This document shows positions 6,435-7,742 of a DNA stretch of 7,742 bases, one piece after another. The DNA comes from an uncultured Porphyromonadaceae bacterium (GTDB lineage: Bacteria > Bacteroidota > Bacteroidia > Bacteroidales > Muribaculaceae), in NCBI GenBank assembly GCA_902462525.1, contig CABQCA010000110.1, forward strand, positions 1 to 7,742, given 5' to 3'. The notes under the pieces are model-generated. The model did not search any database and had not been told where the DNA came from. It saw nothing but the letters and a program-made list of their open reading frames with translations. Numbering within the stretch: position 1 is the stretch's first letter; the number at the start of each line of letters is the position of its first letter. Made by a program: the position numbers and the translations under genes.

Positions 6435-7742
6435 ATGAGACACGGATTCGACAACGAAAAGTATCTGCGGATACAGTCCGAACACATCAGCGAACGCATC
6501 GCTCAGTTCGGCAACAAACTTTATCTTGAACTCGGCGGAAAACTCTTTGACGACCATCACGCCAGCCGCGTGCTGCCCGGCTTCGAGCCCGATATCAAGC
6601 TGCGCATGCTGAGCCGTCTGCGCGAGAGTGCCGAGATAGTGATTGTAATCAGCGCCCTCGACATTGAGAAAAACAAGGTGCGCAGCGACCTCGGCATCAC
6701 ATACGATGTGGATGTGCTGCGCTTGCGCGACGAGTTCATGAACCGCGGTTTTCTGGTGAATTCCGTGGTGATAACCCACTACAACGGCCAGATGAGTGCC
6801 GATTCCTACCGCGCGCGCCTCGAGCGCCTCGGTATCAAGGCGTATTATCATTATACTATCGAGGGATATCCTACAAATGTCAGCCTGATAGCCTCCGACG
6901 AGGGCTTCGGGCACAACGACTATGTTGAGACCACACGTCCGCTGGTGATAGTGACGGCTCCGGGCCCCGGCAGCGGCAAGATGGCCGTATGTCTCAGTCA
7001 GCTCTACAACGAGCACAAGCGCGGCATAGAGGCCGGATACGCCAAGTTCGAGACTTTCCCTGTGTGGAATCTGGCTTTGAAGCATCCGGTGAATATAGCC
7101 TATGAAGCAGCTACAGCCGACCTCAACGATGTGAACATGATCGACCCCTTCCATCTTGAGGCTTACGGCAAAACCGCTATCAACTATAACCGCGACATCG
7201 AAATTTTTCCGGTACTCAACGCTCTCTTCGAAAGTATTTACGGCACTAACCCCTACAAATCGCCAACTGACATGGGGGTGAATATGGTCGGTTTCTGTAT
7301 CAGCGACGACGATGTGTGCTGTGATGCCTCCAAAAACGAAATCATACGCCGCTATTTCACCGCCCTCAACCGCCTCGCAACCGGCGAGGGCTCCGATGCG
7401 GAAGTCAATAAGATAGCTCTGCTGTTCAAACAGGCGAAAATCGACATTTCATACCGCCGTTGCGTTTCGGCGGCCCGCGAACGTGCCGAACGGTGCGGAA
7501 AACCTGCGTCGGCCATCGAACTTGCCGACGGAAGCATCATCACAGCCGAATCAGGCGATCTGCTTGGTCCCAGCGCAGCTCTTATTCTCAACACTGTCAA
7601 GCATCTGGCCGGCATAGCTCATGAAGTGAAGCTCATACCGCAGGAGATGATAGAGCCTATCCAGCATACCAAACTCAACATTTTGCGCGGTCATAATCCG
7701 CGGCTGCACACCGACGAAGTGCTCGTGGCCCTCTCAGTGCTC
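6435..7742 (+). CDS. DUF1846 (UPF0371) family protein, 3' end missing
   Basis: This is the DUF1846/UPF0371 family, known from Firmicutes, Actinobacteria and Bacteroidota; I know of no settled biochemical role. The first 436 residues are present, of roughly 500 usual for the family, and the frame is open to the window edge. Conserved family stretches include GFDNEKYL at 4-11, LELGGKLFDDHHASRVLPGF at 31-50, IEKNKVRSDLGITYD at 77-91, TAPGPGSGKMA at 174-184, KFETFPVWNL at 204-213, AYEAATADLNDVNMIDPFHL at 222-241 and YKSPTDMGVNM at 274-284. The glycine-rich TAPGPGSGK resembles a phosphate-binding loop but does not fit the strict Walker A spacing and has Met, not Ser/Thr, after the Lys. No signal peptide or membrane segment is seen, so it is probably cytoplasmic. 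The start is supported by the conserved N-terminus (MRHGFDNEKY). It is divergent from tilS. Confidence 0.93.
   Translation, partial: MRHGFDNEKYLRIQSEHISERIAQFGNKLYLELGGKLFDDHHASRVLPGFEPDIKLRMLSRLRESAEIVIVISALDIEKNKVRSDLGITYDVDVLRLRDEFMNRGFLVNSVVITHYNGQMSADSYRARLERLGIKAYYHYTIEGYPTNVSLIASDEGFGHNDYVETTRPLVIVTAPGPGSGKMAVCLSQLYNEHKRGIEAGYAKFETFPVWNLALKHPVNIAYEAATADLNDVNMIDPFHLEAYGKTAINYNRDIEIFPVLNALFESIYGTNPYKSPTDMGVNMVGFCISDDDVCCDASKNEIIRRYFTALNRLATGEGSDAEVNKIALLFKQAKIDISYRRCVSAARERAERCGKPASAIELADGSIITAESGDLLGPSAALILNTVKHLAGIAHEVKLIPQEMIEPIQHTKLNILRGHNPRLHTDEVLVALSVL

Noticed and set aside
6359..6499. Upstream in-frame extension of tilS, giving 496 residues from 6499
   Set aside because: It crosses both promoters and the start of the well-conserved DUF1846 gene, and its sequence does not resemble TilS. 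ATG 6358 fits the family.
6417..7154. Long minus-strand open frame of 245 codons opposite the DUF1846 gene
   Set aside because: It is the antisense shadow of a conserved coding sequence, with no recognisable domain and no promoter of its own.
1..7742. Mobile element, CRISPR array, tRNA/rRNA, phage or defence genes
   Set aside because: No transposase or integrase frame, no spaced direct repeats and no cloverleaf were seen; all genes are housekeeping or conserved families.

Overview
The window looks like chromosomal DNA from a member of the Bacteroidota, most likely order Bacteroidales; a family such as Muribaculaceae is possible but unproven. Four start regions carry the Bacteroidales sigma-factor promoter pattern (a TTG or TTTG box, 19-20 bp, then TAnnTTTG). 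The leaders lack Shine-Dalgarno sequences, the DNA is moderately GC-rich, and the proteins resemble Bacteroidales versions of their families.

Layout from left to right: (1) carB on the minus strand, cut by the left edge, encoding the first 736 residues of the carbamoyl-phosphate synthase large subunit. (2) A 150-bp divergent promoter region. (3) dsbD on the plus strand, a complete 672-residue membrane thiol:disulfide reductant transporter. (4) A 159-bp convergent intergenic region with a strong hairpin that can terminate both strands, plus a short C-rich 8-nt-period repeat. (5) A minus-strand pair, tilS (tRNA-Ile lysidine synthetase) followed 31 nt later by a 146-residue conserved-looking protein with a SecB-like C-terminal pattern. 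(6) A compact 76-bp divergent promoter region. (7) A plus-strand DUF1846/UPF0371 gene running off the right edge with 436 residues visible.

The genes do not form one pathway: pyrimidine/arginine precursor synthesis, envelope redox chemistry, tRNA modification and an uncharacterised protein family lie side by side. The organisation is two divergent pairs (carB/dsbD and tilS/DUF1846), with dsbD and the tilS operon converging on a shared terminator. I see no mobile element, CRISPR array, tRNA, rRNA, phage gene or defence island, and no clear new system. The most interesting points are the tilS/DUF1846 promoter arrangement, where both -33 boxes lie in one palindrome and both mRNAs would be nearly leaderless, the eukaryote-like character of CarB, and the unassigned protein co-transcribed with tilS.
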